From: Nocardioides phosphati
GTDB lineage: Bacteria; Actinomycetota; Actinomycetes; Propionibacteriales; Nocardioidaceae
DNA length: 64,000 bases
Assembly (NCBI RefSeq): GCF_014646375.1
Contig: NZ_BMNI01000004.1
Span: forward strand, 177,436 to 241,435
Reading direction: 5' to 3'
Position numbers and translations under genes: made by a program. Positions 8,710 to 16,306 of this stretch are shown here, one piece after another (within the stretch, counting starts at the first letter, position 1; each line of letters opens with the position of its first letter). The notes under the pieces were generated by a model. It was not told where the DNA came from and did no database searches. It saw nothing but the letters and a program-made list of their open reading frames with translations.

Positions 8710-9960
8710 TCACGTGTACCAGCTGGGCTCCGGCACCTTGTTCAGCAGGGCGAACTCGCCGACCTCGCGACGCTTGTAGGCCACCGGGTCGTGCAGCGAG
8801 TGGGTGCGGACGTTGCGCCAGAAGATGTCGAGTCCGACCTTGTTGCTCGTCGCACGGGCACCCGTCAGCTCGTAGACCTTCGTGCCCGCCTCGAGGGCGA
8901 TGTCGATCGCCTTCACCTTGCCGGCAGCGACCCGGACGGCCGCGTGACCACGCTGTTCGGCGGTGACGGACTCCCGCTCCGCGTGGAGCAGGCCGGCGAG
9001 CTCCTCCCCCGCGGCGTCGGCCAGCGCCTCGGCAGCCCAGAGGTCGGCCTGCAGGCGGCCGTAGCCCTCGAGGATGTACCACTCCTCGGTCGCCTTCTCC
9101 TTGTTGTCACCGCCGTAGGGCCAGGCGCGCGTGACGTCCTGCGTGTACGCCGTACCGGCCTTGAGCGCACCCTTGGCGATGCCGAGGTAGAACTCCGTGA
9201 AGACCTGCTGGATGGCCGGGAGGTTGAGGGTGGCGTAGTTGAGCGGCTCGAACGGCGCGAACTCCTTGTCGACGTACCCCGCAGCGGCCGCCCACGGCAC
9301 CCGGACGCCCGTGATCTCGACGCCACCCGACTCGGTCAGGCGCTGGCCGAGGTTGTCCCAGTCGTCGCGGTAGACGATGCCGTCCTGCTTGCTCGGCACG
9401 ATCGCGAAGATGTGCTTGTCGGTGCCCTCGAGGACGCCCTCCAGCACGGTGAGGTCGCTGATCTTCGAGCCGGTCGAGAAGGTCTTCCGCCCGTTGAACT
9501 CGATCTCCTCACCCAGGTCGGTGATGACCAGGTCGTTGTCGCGCGGGTTGACCGCACCGCCGAAGAAGAGGTTGTCGGTCGTGTAGAGCTCCTCGACCGC
9601 CGTGACCTGGTCGGCGGTGCCGACCAGGCGGACCGCCCAGGCCCACAGGTAGTGGTAGGCCAGCAGCTGGCCGATCGAGCCGTCGCCCGAGGCGACCTCG
9701 CGGATCACCTTGTAGGCCACGGTCCAGGGCTGCTCGGCGCCGCCGTGCGCAGCGGGGCCGAGCAGGGTCACCAGGCCGGCCGCCTTGAGCAGGTCGACCT
9801 CGGCCTGCGGCACGGCCTGGGCGCGGTCGCGCTCGACCGCGTCGACGGCGAGGATGCCGGCAACCTCGGCGGCGCGGGCGATCCAGCCCTCGCCGGTGGT
9901 CGGGCGCGGCTGGTCGGCCCATGGGGAGGCGCTGAGCGCCTGGGTCACGGAGATGGTCAT
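8710..9960 (-). CDS. DszC-like flavin-dependent sulfur monooxygenase (acyl-CoA dehydrogenase fold)
   Basis: 416 residues. Similarity to dibenzothiophene monooxygenase DszC is clear in several places: AVERDRAQAVPQAEVDLLKAAGL, AYHYLWAWAVRLVG (the YH pair near the substrate), WPYGG-type text before a tilted helix, and WRNVRTHSLHDPVAYK near the C-terminus, with the His pair implicated in DszC catalysis. It should use FMNH2 and O2 to oxidise a thioether to sulfoxide and sulfone. No dszA or dszB partner is present, so full aromatic desulfurisation is not supported. A small sulfide or sulfone feeding SfnG is more likely. It ends the metNIQ-led unit. Confidence 0.85.
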   Translation of the reverse strand: MTISVTQALSASPWADQPRPTTGEGWIARAAEVAGILAVDAVERDRAQAVPQAEVDLLKAAGLVTLLGPAAHGGAEQPWTVAYKVIREVASGDGSIGQLLAYHYLWAWAVRLVGTADQVTAVEELYTTDNLFFGGAVNPRDNDLVITDLGEEIEFNGRKTFSTGSKISDLTVLEGVLEGTDKHIFAIVPSKQDGIVYRDDWDNLGQRLTESGGVEITGVRVPWAAAAGYVDKEFAPFEPLNYATLNLPAIQQVFTEFYLGIAKGALKAGTAYTQDVTRAWPYGGDNKEKATEEWYILEGYGRLQADLWAAEALADAAGEELAGLLHAERESVTAEQRGHAAVRVAAGKVKAIDIALEAGTKVYELTGARATSNKVGLDIFWRNVRTHSLHDPVAYKRREVGEFALLNKVPEPSWYT

Positions 9961-10001
9961 GGTTGTTGCTCGCTTTCGTCGGTGGAGGTGAGGACAGCGG
10001 G

Positions 10002-11258
10002 TCAGAAGTAGGCGTTCGCCGGGAACGCGGCGCCGTTGACCAGGTGGTCGCCGACCGCCGAGGCCTTGAGGAACGTCGGGTTGTGCGTCGAGATCGTCCG
10101 GACGTTGCGCCAGTGCCGGTCGAGGTTGCTGGCCGCCGACGTCGCGGAGGTGCCGCCGACGTCGAAGAGCCGCGCCGCGGTCGCGTAGGAGAACCGGTCG
10201 ATGGCGACCTTCGCGTGGGCGGCGGCGAGCTGGGCCGCGTCGGCCGCCTCCGCCGTCGGTACGCCGTCGACGACCGAGTCCGCGGCCGCCTGGATCGCCT
10301 CGGCCGCGCGCAGCACGATCGCCTCGGCCGCGAAGACGTCCGCCGCGATCTCGCCGACCACCTGGAGGACCTGCGGGTCGCTCGTCGGGCTGCCCGGCGC
10401 GGTCGCGTGGCTGTAGTTGCGCGCCCGGCGCCGCACCAGCGCCACCGCGTCGTTGCGGACGCTGCGCAGGATGCCGGCCGTGACCGCCTGCAGGAAGAGC
10501 TGGAGGAACGCGCCCTGGTACCCGGGCACCGGTTCGGCCGGGTCAGGCTCGCCGAGGTCGAAGAACTCCTCCGCCTCCACGCGCACGTTGTCGAGCACCG
10601 TCGTGCCGGTGCCGGTCAGCCGCTGGCCGAAGCCGTCCCAGTCGTCGAGGATCGTGACGCCCTCGCGGTCGACCGGGATCACTGCGCCCGCGATCCGGCC
10701 CTCAGGCGCAGCCGCCCAGATCTGCGTGTGGTCGGAGTAGATCGAGCCGGTCGAGTAGTACTTCGTGCCGTTGAGCCGGTAGCCGTCGCCCTCGGGCGTG
10801 AACGCCGTCTCGAAGGCGAGGCCGACCGGCTTCCGGCTCTGCTCGCTGAAGCCGTTGCCGACGAGGCTGTCGGAGCCGGCGAGGTCCACGAGCCGACGCC
10901 GGAAGGCCGGGTCCTCGATCGCCTGCAGGTGCTGCTCGACGAACCAGAAGTGCGTCCGCAGGATGTGCGGGACGGCCGAGTCCGCCTCCGCGAGGTCGAT
11001 CAGCGCGGCGAAGAGCTCCGGGATCGAGAGCCCGGCACCGCCGAGCTCGACGGGCAGCCGGAGCCGGCCCACGCCGGCCTCCTTGAGCCACCCGATCACC
11101 TCGTACGGCGCGGTCCGGGTCCGCTCGCGCTCCGACGCGCCCTCGGCGATGCGGGCCAGCAGGGCCGTCCACTCGGGCGACCCGGGCCGGACGACGGGGC
11201 GGGGCTGAGCGTCGGACTGGGGGCGGGCCGAGGCCTGCGCTTCTGTCTGGAGGGTCAT
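10002..11258 (-). CDS. Second SfnB/DszC-family acyl-CoA dehydrogenase-fold monooxygenase
   Basis: 418 residues. Same fold as its neighbours: LGGAGLSIPELFAALIDLAEADSAVPHILRTHFWFVEQ in pieces, LNGTKYYSTGSIYSD, DDWDGFGQRLTGTG and WRNVRTISTHNPTFLK. It differs from the DszC-like protein at the otherwise conserved HSLHDP, reading ISTHNP, which suggests a different substrate. It lies 13 bp after the binding-protein gene and 41 bp before the DszC-like gene. With the gene at 6237 this makes three acyl-CoA dehydrogenase-fold enzymes in one island. Confidence 0.85.
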   Translation of the reverse strand: MTLQTEAQASARPQSDAQPRPVVRPGSPEWTALLARIAEGASERERTRTAPYEVIGWLKEAGVGRLRLPVELGGAGLSIPELFAALIDLAEADSAVPHILRTHFWFVEQHLQAIEDPAFRRRLVDLAGSDSLVGNGFSEQSRKPVGLAFETAFTPEGDGYRLNGTKYYSTGSIYSDHTQIWAAAPEGRIAGAVIPVDREGVTILDDWDGFGQRLTGTGTTVLDNVRVEAEEFFDLGEPDPAEPVPGYQGAFLQLFLQAVTAGILRSVRNDAVALVRRRARNYSHATAPGSPTSDPQVLQVVGEIAADVFAAEAIVLRAAEAIQAAADSVVDGVPTAEAADAAQLAAAHAKVAIDRFSYATAARLFDVGGTSATSAASNLDRHWRNVRTISTHNPTFLKASAVGDHLVNGAAFPANAYF

Positions 11259-11271
11259 CTCACTGCTCCTG

Positions 11272-12198
11272 TCAGCTCGCCGACACGGGGGCCAGCTGGC
11301 CCTTCAGCGCGGGGTCGTGGTTGGTCTTCAGGTACTCCTGCACGGCGGGGTCGAAGAAGATCTCCTTGAGGACCTTCACCTGCGGGTCGTCCGCGTACTT
11401 CGTGCCGATGACGAGCTGGCCGGCGAAGTCCTTGGGGGCGTCGGGCGCGAGGATGCGCTCGGAGTCGGGAGTGCCGGCGTCGACGAAGCTCATGTTGTAG
11501 TCGATGACCGCGTCGACGGAGGGCAGCGAGCGCGGGCCCGCGCCGTACTCGATGTACTGGAACCTGAAGCCCTTGGGGTTCGTCGCGATGTCCTGCTCGG
11601 TGGCCTCGGCGGGGTCGACGCCGTCCTTGAAGGTGATCGCCCCTGCCCGCTCGAGGATCCAGAGCGCCTGCGCCGTGTTGGCCGGGTCGTTGAGCAGCGC
11701 GATCGTGGCGCCCTTGGGGAGCTTGTCGAAGCTGGGGTACTTCTCGGAGTAGACCGAGTAGGACCACTGGAAGACCGGTCCCAGCGCGGTCAGCTTCCAC
11801 CCCGTGGAGTCGGTGACCTGCTTCAGCCAGTGCTTGTGCTGGTAGATGTTGGCGATGTAGCGGCCGTCGGCCGTGGCCTGGTCGAGCTGGTTGCCGTCCT
11901 CGATGCCGACGGGCTTGATCGTCACGCCGTGCTTCGGCGCGATCTCCGTGCCGAGGTAGGTGAGGAACGCCTTCTCCGAGGCCGAGCTCGCCTGGTAGGC
12001 GATCTGCAGCTCGTCGCCGAAGTGGCTGCCGCCGGCAGCAGCCTTGTCGTCGTCGCCGCCGGCGACCCGCCAGGCCACCAGCGCGGCCGTGACCAGGACG
12101 GCCAGCGCGACGAGGGCGATCACCAGCCGTCCGCGGTTGCGGCCGCCGAGGTCGAGGTCGTCGAACGCATCAGGGAGGTTCTTGTCGGTCAGGGACAT
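11272..12198 (-). CDS. MetQ/NlpA-family ABC transporter substrate-binding protein, membrane-anchored
   Basis: 308 residues from the ATG at 12198, chosen because GAAGGAAG lies just upstream; the in-frame extension looks spurious. The fold is NlpA-type: QIAYQASSASEKAFLTYLG, IANIYQHKHWLKQV, GATIALLNDPANTAQALWILERAG and AVIDYNMSFVDAG. It lacks a lipobox Cys. Instead residues ~24-46 form one hydrophobic segment, so it is probably held by an uncleaved signal anchor. It pairs with MetI and MetN upstream. In a sulfur-scavenging operon the ligand may be an organosulfur compound rather than methionine (inference). Confidence 0.88.
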   Translation of the reverse strand: MSLTDKNLPDAFDDLDLGGRNRGRLVIALVALAVLVTAALVAWRVAGGDDDKAAAGGSHFGDELQIAYQASSASEKAFLTYLGTEIAPKHGVTIKPVGIEDGNQLDQATADGRYIANIYQHKHWLKQVTDSTGWKLTALGPVFQWSYSVYSEKYPSFDKLPKGATIALLNDPANTAQALWILERAGAITFKDGVDPAEATEQDIATNPKGFRFQYIEYGAGPRSLPSVDAVIDYNMSFVDAGTPDSERILAPDAPKDFAGQLVIGTKYADDPQVKVLKEIFFDPAVQEYLKTNHDPALKGQLAPVSAS

Positions 12199-12297
12199 GG
12201 GTTCTTCCTTCGGGAGAGGTACGCCGGGAGGCGGGGCGGGGCGGCCGGCCGGCCGGTGCACGCGGAGGTGGGAGCTGGGCGCGGAGGCCAGGGGGCG

Positions 12298-12969
12298 CTA
12301 GCGGGTGAGGGCGCGGACGGCGCGGTCACCACCGAACTGGAGGGCCTGGACGATCGCGACGAGCACGACGATGCAGGCGAGCATGATGTTCTGGTCGAAG
12401 CGGCGGTAGCCGTAGTTCACGGCGAGGTAGCCGACGCCGCCGGAGCCGATCGCCCCGGCGATCGCGGAGTACTCGATCATCGCGACGAGGTTGATCGTGA
12501 ACCCGGCGACGAGCCCCGGGACCGCCTCCTTGAGCTGGATGCCGGTGACGATCTGCCACCGCGTGGAGCCGCCTGCCAGGCCGACGTCGAGCAGCTCGCG
12601 CGGCACCTCGCGAACGGCGTTCTCGGTGATGCGCGAGAAGAACGCGACGCCCGCGATCGCCATCGGCAGCAGCGCCGCCTTGAAGCCGATCGTCGTGCCG
12701 AAGAGGAGCTTCGTCACCGGGATGACGGCCGCCATCAGCACGAGGAAGGGCAGCGAGCGCCCCAGGTTGGAGACCCAGCTGACGGAGAGGTGCAGGAGCC
12801 GGTGGGGCGTGAGCCCGAGCGGCGAGGTGTTGAAGATCAGCAGGCCCAGGGGCAGGCCGAGCGCGACGACGACGGCCATGACCAGGCCGACCAGGCGCAC
12901 GGTCTCGCCGAGCGCTGGACCGAGGAGCGACGGGACCTGTGGCCACGGCGTCGAGAGGAGGGCGATCAT
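12298..12969 (-). CDS. MetI-family ABC transporter permease
   Basis: 223 residues with about five membrane helices. The EAA-type cytoplasmic loop reads EVPRELLDVGLAGGSTRWQI, followed by IEYSAIAGAIGSGGVGYLA, which is typical of MetI. The start overlaps the metN stop by 4 bp. It forms the membrane channel for the NlpA-type binding protein. A 99-bp gap separates it from that gene. The substrate is inferred to be methionine or a sulfur compound from context only. Confidence 0.92.
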   Translation of the reverse strand: MIALLSTPWPQVPSLLGPALGETVRLVGLVMAVVVALGLPLGLLIFNTSPLGLTPHRLLHLSVSWVSNLGRSLPFLVLMAAVIPVTKLLFGTTIGFKAALLPMAIAGVAFFSRITENAVREVPRELLDVGLAGGSTRWQIVTGIQLKEAVPGLVAGFTINLVAMIEYSAIAGAIGSGGVGYLAVNYGYRRFDQNIMLACIVVLVAIVQALQFGGDRAVRALTR

Positions 12970-13979
12970 GCGACGGCCTCCCCCACGGCGCGCACGGGGG
13001 CCTCGGCGTCCGGCCGCTGCTCGGGCACGAGGCCGCGGGAGACGAGGGCGCGCTCGACGCTGCCGGCGTCGACCCGCCCGTCGACGGCGACCGTCACGCG
13101 GCCCACACCGGTCCGGCCGGCCTCCTCGACCAGGGCGGAGAGGACGGCGAGGTCCGAGCCCAGGTCGCGGCTCACCTCCGCGACCCAGAACGGCGAGACC
13201 GTGGCCGCGTCGTACCGGAGGGTCCAGGTGCGGTGCCCTGCCGGTGCAGGAACGGCCGGCGGCAGGGGAAGCAGCGCGCGGGAGAGCTCGGAGTCCGAGC
13301 GGCGCACCACCTGGTCCACCGGACCCTGCTCGATGATCCGGCCGTGGTCGAGGCGGGCGACGTGGTCGGCGAGGCCGCGCACGACGTCCATCTCGTGGGT
13401 GATGACGAGGATCGTGACGCCGAGGTCGTCGCGGAGCTCGCGCAGCAGGGTGGTGATCGAGAGCGTCGTCTCGGGATCGAGCCCCGACGTGGCCTCGTCG
13501 CTGAGCAGGACCGAGGGGCCGAGCGCGAGGCCGCGGGCGATCCCGACCCGCTGGCGCTGCCCGCCCGAGAGCTGCGAGGGGTAGTGCCGCGCCCGGTGCA
13601 GCATGCCGACGCGATCGAGCAGTGCGTGCACCCGGCGCTTCACCTGGTGCTCCGGTACGCCGTGGTGGCGCAGCGGCAGCGCGACGTTCTCCGCGGCCGT
13701 CAGGCGGCGCAGCAGGTTCGCCGACTGGAACACGGTGCCGATCTCGCGGCGCGCGGCACGCAGGTCGGCGCCGCGGAGCGAGGCCAGGTCCTGGCCGTTG
13801 ACGACGATCGAGCCGCTGGTCGGCCGCTCGAGCAGGTTGACCGTGCGCGCCAGGGTGCTCTTGCCCGCACCGCTCGGGCCGACGACCGCACCGATCTGTG
13901 CGTCACCGACGGTCAGGTCGATGCCGTCGAGCACGACGGTCGAACCGTAGGACTTGGTGAGTCCGGAGATCTCGATCAT
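12966..13979 (-). CDS. MetN-family ABC transporter ATP-binding protein with NIL domain
   Basis: 337 residues from the ATG at 13979. Walker A is GPSGAGKST (~35), the signature LSGGQRQRVGIARGLA (~130) and Walker B VLLSDEATSGLD (~155). The last ~80 residues fit the NIL domain (WTLRYDAATVSPFWVAEVSRDLG), which in MetN senses intracellular methionine and inhibits transport. It is the first full gene of the importer unit and follows the Cys leader peptide by 106 bp. The in-frame upstream extension is rejected because the leader peptide occupies the only good ribosome-binding site there. Confidence 0.92.
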   Translation of the reverse strand: MIEISGLTKSYGSTVVLDGIDLTVGDAQIGAVVGPSGAGKSTLARTVNLLERPTSGSIVVNGQDLASLRGADLRAARREIGTVFQSANLLRRLTAAENVALPLRHHGVPEHQVKRRVHALLDRVGMLHRARHYPSQLSGGQRQRVGIARGLALGPSVLLSDEATSGLDPETTLSITTLLRELRDDLGVTILVITHEMDVVRGLADHVARLDHGRIIEQGPVDQVVRRSDSELSRALLPLPPAVPAPAGHRTWTLRYDAATVSPFWVAEVSRDLGSDLAVLSALVEEAGRTGVGRVTVAVDGRVDAGSVERALVSRGLVPEQRPDAEAPVRAVGEAVA

Positions 13980-14041
13980 GAGGACTTCCTGGTCGAAGGC
14001 AGGCCGGACGGGGTCCGGTCGGCACCGGGAGGAGGAGAGGG

Positions 14042-14077
14042 GCGTCGCGAACGGCGACGCGGGCCGGGAGCCCGGCC
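14042..14077 (-). terminator. Two leader hairpins between the Cys leader peptide and metN
   Basis: Reading on the minus strand, GGCCGG-GCTC-CCGGCC (14062-14077) is followed by GCGTCGC-N5-GCGACGC (14042-14060). They lie 8-44 nt after the leader peptide stop, where alternative pairing or rho-type termination could be controlled by ribosome stalling. Confidence 0.5.
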
Positions 14078-14085
14078 GGGCGCGG

Positions 14086-14154
14086 TCAGCGACAGGACCG
14101 ACAGAGGCCGCGCGGCATGGCGGCACGGCCGGACGTGATCGTGGTGCGGGACAT
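14086..14154 (-). CDS. Cys-containing leader peptide (putative attenuator)
   Basis: A 22-codon ORF with ATG at 14154 and a near-perfect Shine-Dalgarno (GAAGGAGG, 14162-14169) at ideal spacing. It starts MSRTTITSGRAAM and ends GLCRSCR, with two TGT Cys codons among the last five sense codons. The predicted promoter puts the transcription start just upstream of the SD, so this is the first ORF of the metN mRNA. Cys-rich short ORFs acting as cysteine-responsive attenuators ahead of sulfur genes are known in actinobacteria. Control here is inferred from position, Cys codons and downstream hairpins. Confidence 0.65.
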   Translation of the reverse strand: MSRTTITSGRAAMPRGLCRSCR

Positions 14155-14176
14155 GGGGCGACCTCCTTCGGACTTA

Positions 14177-14204
14177 ATAGTAGTATTTCGCTATACATTG
14201 TCCA
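14177..14204 (-). promoter_or_regulatory. Predicted promoter of the leader-metNIQ-sulfur unit
   Basis: Minus-strand TGGACA (14199-14204), 16-bp spacer, TACTAT (14177-14182), in the only AT-rich patch of the divergent gap. The same patch holds the dyad ATAG-N10-CTAT, a plausible site for the divergent LysR regulator. Confidence 0.6.
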
Positions 14205-14265
14205 GTGCGTGGCGACCGGGATCGACGATCACCCCCTCGCCGCGCCCGATCACCGGGATGACCGC

Positions 14266-15171
14266 ATGCGCATCGAGCAGCTGCAATACCTCGTCGCCGT
14301 CACCGAGCACGGCTCCGTACGCCGGGCGGCTGACCACCTGCACGTCTCCCAGCCGGCCGTCAGCGACGCCCTCGCCCGCCTCGAGCGGGAGCTCGGCGTC
14401 GACCTGCTCGAGCGGCAGCGCTCAGGCGCGCGGCTCAGCCCGGCCGGGCGCGAGCTGCTGCCCCGGATGACCGACGTGCTCGACGCCGTCGCCCGGCTGC
14501 GCGCGGCGGCCGACGGACGCGCAGCAGCCAGCCACACCGTGCGCATCGGCTCGGTGCACGCGGCGACGAGCGTGCTGCTCCTGCCGGCGGTCCAGCGGCT
14601 CCGCGAGCAGCGACCCGAGACGTCGATCGAGCTGCGCACGATGCAGCAGCACGAGATCGCGCTCGGCCTCGTCGAGGGGTCGCTCGACTTCGGCCTGGTC
14701 AACCTCCTCGACGGCGACGACGTGCCCGCCGGACTCGCCGGCGCGGAGCTGCGGCGCGGTGCCCCGGTGGCTGTCCTGCCGGCGGGCCACCATCTCGAGG
14801 CGGGCGCCGACGTCGGCGCCGACGACCTCCGCGCCGAGCCGTTCATCGGCATGCGCGCGGGCTACCTCATGCACCGCTACGCCCACCGCCTCTTCGGCGA
14901 CGACCTGCCGCGCACGTGGCACAGCACCGACGGCGCCGAGATGGGCAAGCTCATGGTCGCCGAGGGCATCGGCCTCACGATCCTGCCCGACTACAGCGTC
15001 GACCAGGATCCGCTCGCCCGGACGGGGCTGATCACGACCAGGCCGATCCGCGACAGCCCTGCCGGCGTACGCCTCGTGCTGCTGCACCGCCCGCGGGACG
15101 GTGCGACGGACGCGGCCCGCACCCTGCTCGGTGCCCTCCTCGACCAGGCCCGGTCACTGCGGGCTGCGTGA
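14266..15171 (+). CDS. LysR-family transcriptional regulator of the sulfur island
   Basis: 301 residues from the ATG at 14266 (MRIEQLQYLVAV), the standard LysR start; the longer upstream frame has no such support. The winged helix-turn-helix is at ~1-60 (VRRAADHLHVSQPAVSDALARLERELGVDLLER), and a periplasmic-binding-like effector domain follows. It diverges from the leader-metN unit, the classic arrangement for a LysR activator of the adjacent operon. The co-inducer is unknown; CysB-type sulfur signals such as O-acetylserine or sulfate are candidates. It converges with hemE across a 9-bp gap. Confidence 0.92.
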   Translation: MRIEQLQYLVAVTEHGSVRRAADHLHVSQPAVSDALARLERELGVDLLERQRSGARLSPAGRELLPRMTDVLDAVARLRAAADGRAAASHTVRIGSVHAATSVLLLPAVQRLREQRPETSIELRTMQQHEIALGLVEGSLDFGLVNLLDGDDVPAGLAGAELRRGAPVAVLPAGHHLEAGADVGADDLRAEPFIGMRAGYLMHRYAHRLFGDDLPRTWHSTDGAEMGKLMVAEGIGLTILPDYSVDQDPLARTGLITTRPIRDSPAGVRLVLLHRPRDGATDAARTLLGALLDQARSLRAA

Positions 15172-15180
15172 GACCGGCGC

Positions 15181-16236
15181 TCAGTCCAGCGGGTAGCCGT
15201 GGACGAAGTCGGTCAGCTTCTTGAGCTGGTCGGGGTCCGTCGACGGGATGACACCGTGGCCGAGGTTGAAGATGTGGCCCTTCGCGGCACGGCCGGCATC
15301 GATCACCTCGGCGGCGCGGTCGAGCATCACCTCGGTGGGCGCGAAGACCAGCGTCGGGTCCAGGTTGCCCTGGACAGCGCGGTCGCCGACACGTGCGATG
15401 CCGTCGGCCAGCGGCGTGCGCCAGTCGACGCCGACCACGTCGGCGCCCGCCTCGCCCATCAGGGTGAGGAGGTTGGTGGTGCCGACGCCGAAGTGGATGC
15501 GCGGGACACCCAGCTCGCCGGCCTCGGAGAGCACGCGCGAGGAGTGCGGCATGACGTGCTCGACGTAGTCGCGCGGCGTCAGCGCGCCGGCCCACGAGTC
15601 GAAGAGCTGGACGGCGGAGGCGCCGGCGGCCACCTGCACGCGGAGGTACGCCGCGGAGTGCTGCGCGATCTTGCGCATCAGCGCGTCCCACACCTCGGGG
15701 GCGCTGTGCATCATCGCCTTGGTCTTCGCGTGCTCCTTGGAGGGGCCGCCCTCCACGAGGTAGCTCGCGACCGTGAACGGCGCGCCCGCGAAGCCGATCA
15801 GCGGGGTCGGACCGAGCTCGGCGACGAGCTGCTTCACCGCCTGCGTGATGTAGGGGACGTGCTCGGGCACGAGGTCCGGGATCGCCTCGACGTCGGCCAG
15901 CGTGCGCACCGGCGAGGCGACGACCGGGCCGATGCCGGGCTTGATGTCGAGGTCGACGCCGACCGCCTTCAGCGGCAGCACGATGTCGGAGAAGAAGATC
16001 GCCGCGTCGACGCCGTAGCGGCGTACGGGCTGGAGGGTGATCTCGGTGACCAGGTCGGGGTCCATGCAGGACTCGAGCATGCCGATGCCCTCGCGGACCT
16101 TGAGGTACTCCGGCAGCGATCGCCCGGCCTGGCGCATGAACCAGACCGGCGTGTGGGGCACCGACTCTCCGCGCGCAGCGCGGATGAAGGCGGAGTCGCG
16201 GGTGGCGGAGGCGTCGGCCGGAGTCGTGGGAGTCAC
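15181..16236 (-). CDS. hemE: Uroporphyrinogen III decarboxylase
   Basis: 351 residues, full length. It decarboxylates uroporphyrinogen III to coproporphyrinogen III. The signature HTPVWFMRQAGRSLPEYL lies near the N-terminus, and GFAGAPFTVASYLVEGG and FNLGHGVIPSTDPDQL are the other invariant blocks. The start is GTG at 16236. It is divergent from the DUF3000 gene, as in other actinobacteria, but its usual downstream partner hemY is displaced to 4353 by the sulfur island. No downstream terminator is visible before lysR's convergent end. Confidence 0.96.
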   Translation of the reverse strand: MTPTTPADASATRDSAFIRAARGESVPHTPVWFMRQAGRSLPEYLKVREGIGMLESCMDPDLVTEITLQPVRRYGVDAAIFFSDIVLPLKAVGVDLDIKPGIGPVVASPVRTLADVEAIPDLVPEHVPYITQAVKQLVAELGPTPLIGFAGAPFTVASYLVEGGPSKEHAKTKAMMHSAPEVWDALMRKIAQHSAAYLRVQVAAGASAVQLFDSWAGALTPRDYVEHVMPHSSRVLSEAGELGVPRIHFGVGTTNLLTLMGEAGADVVGVDWRTPLADGIARVGDRAVQGNLDPTLVFAPTEVMLDRAAEVIDAGRAAKGHIFNLGHGVIPSTDPDQLKKLTDFVHGYPLD

Positions 16237-16293
16237 AGGACAATCCTCTCAGGTGGCGCGGCGTGGCAGGGCATCGCCGGGTGTGAGCAGTCC

Positions 16294-16299
16294 TACGCT
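16294..16299 (+). promoter_or_regulatory. -10 box of the DUF3000 gene, leaderless start
   Basis: TACGCT followed by seven bases and the ATG at 16307, with no Shine-Dalgarno in between. Confidence 0.5.
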
Positions 16300-16306
16300 G
16301 GACGGC

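Noticed and set aside
8710..9960. Full dibenzothiophene desulfurisation (dszABC) operon
   Set aside because: Only a DszC-like protein is present. SfnG and the SsuD-like enzyme are different luciferase-family branches from DszA, and no DszB desulfinase is encoded.
13980..14265. SAM or cobalamin riboswitch ahead of metN
   Set aside because: I looked for SAM-riboswitch cores and found none. The leader instead holds a short Cys ORF and simple hairpins.
4354..15180. Transposon or prophage origin of the sulfur island
   Set aside because: No transposase, integrase, terminal inverted repeats or target-site duplication can be seen at the junctions.
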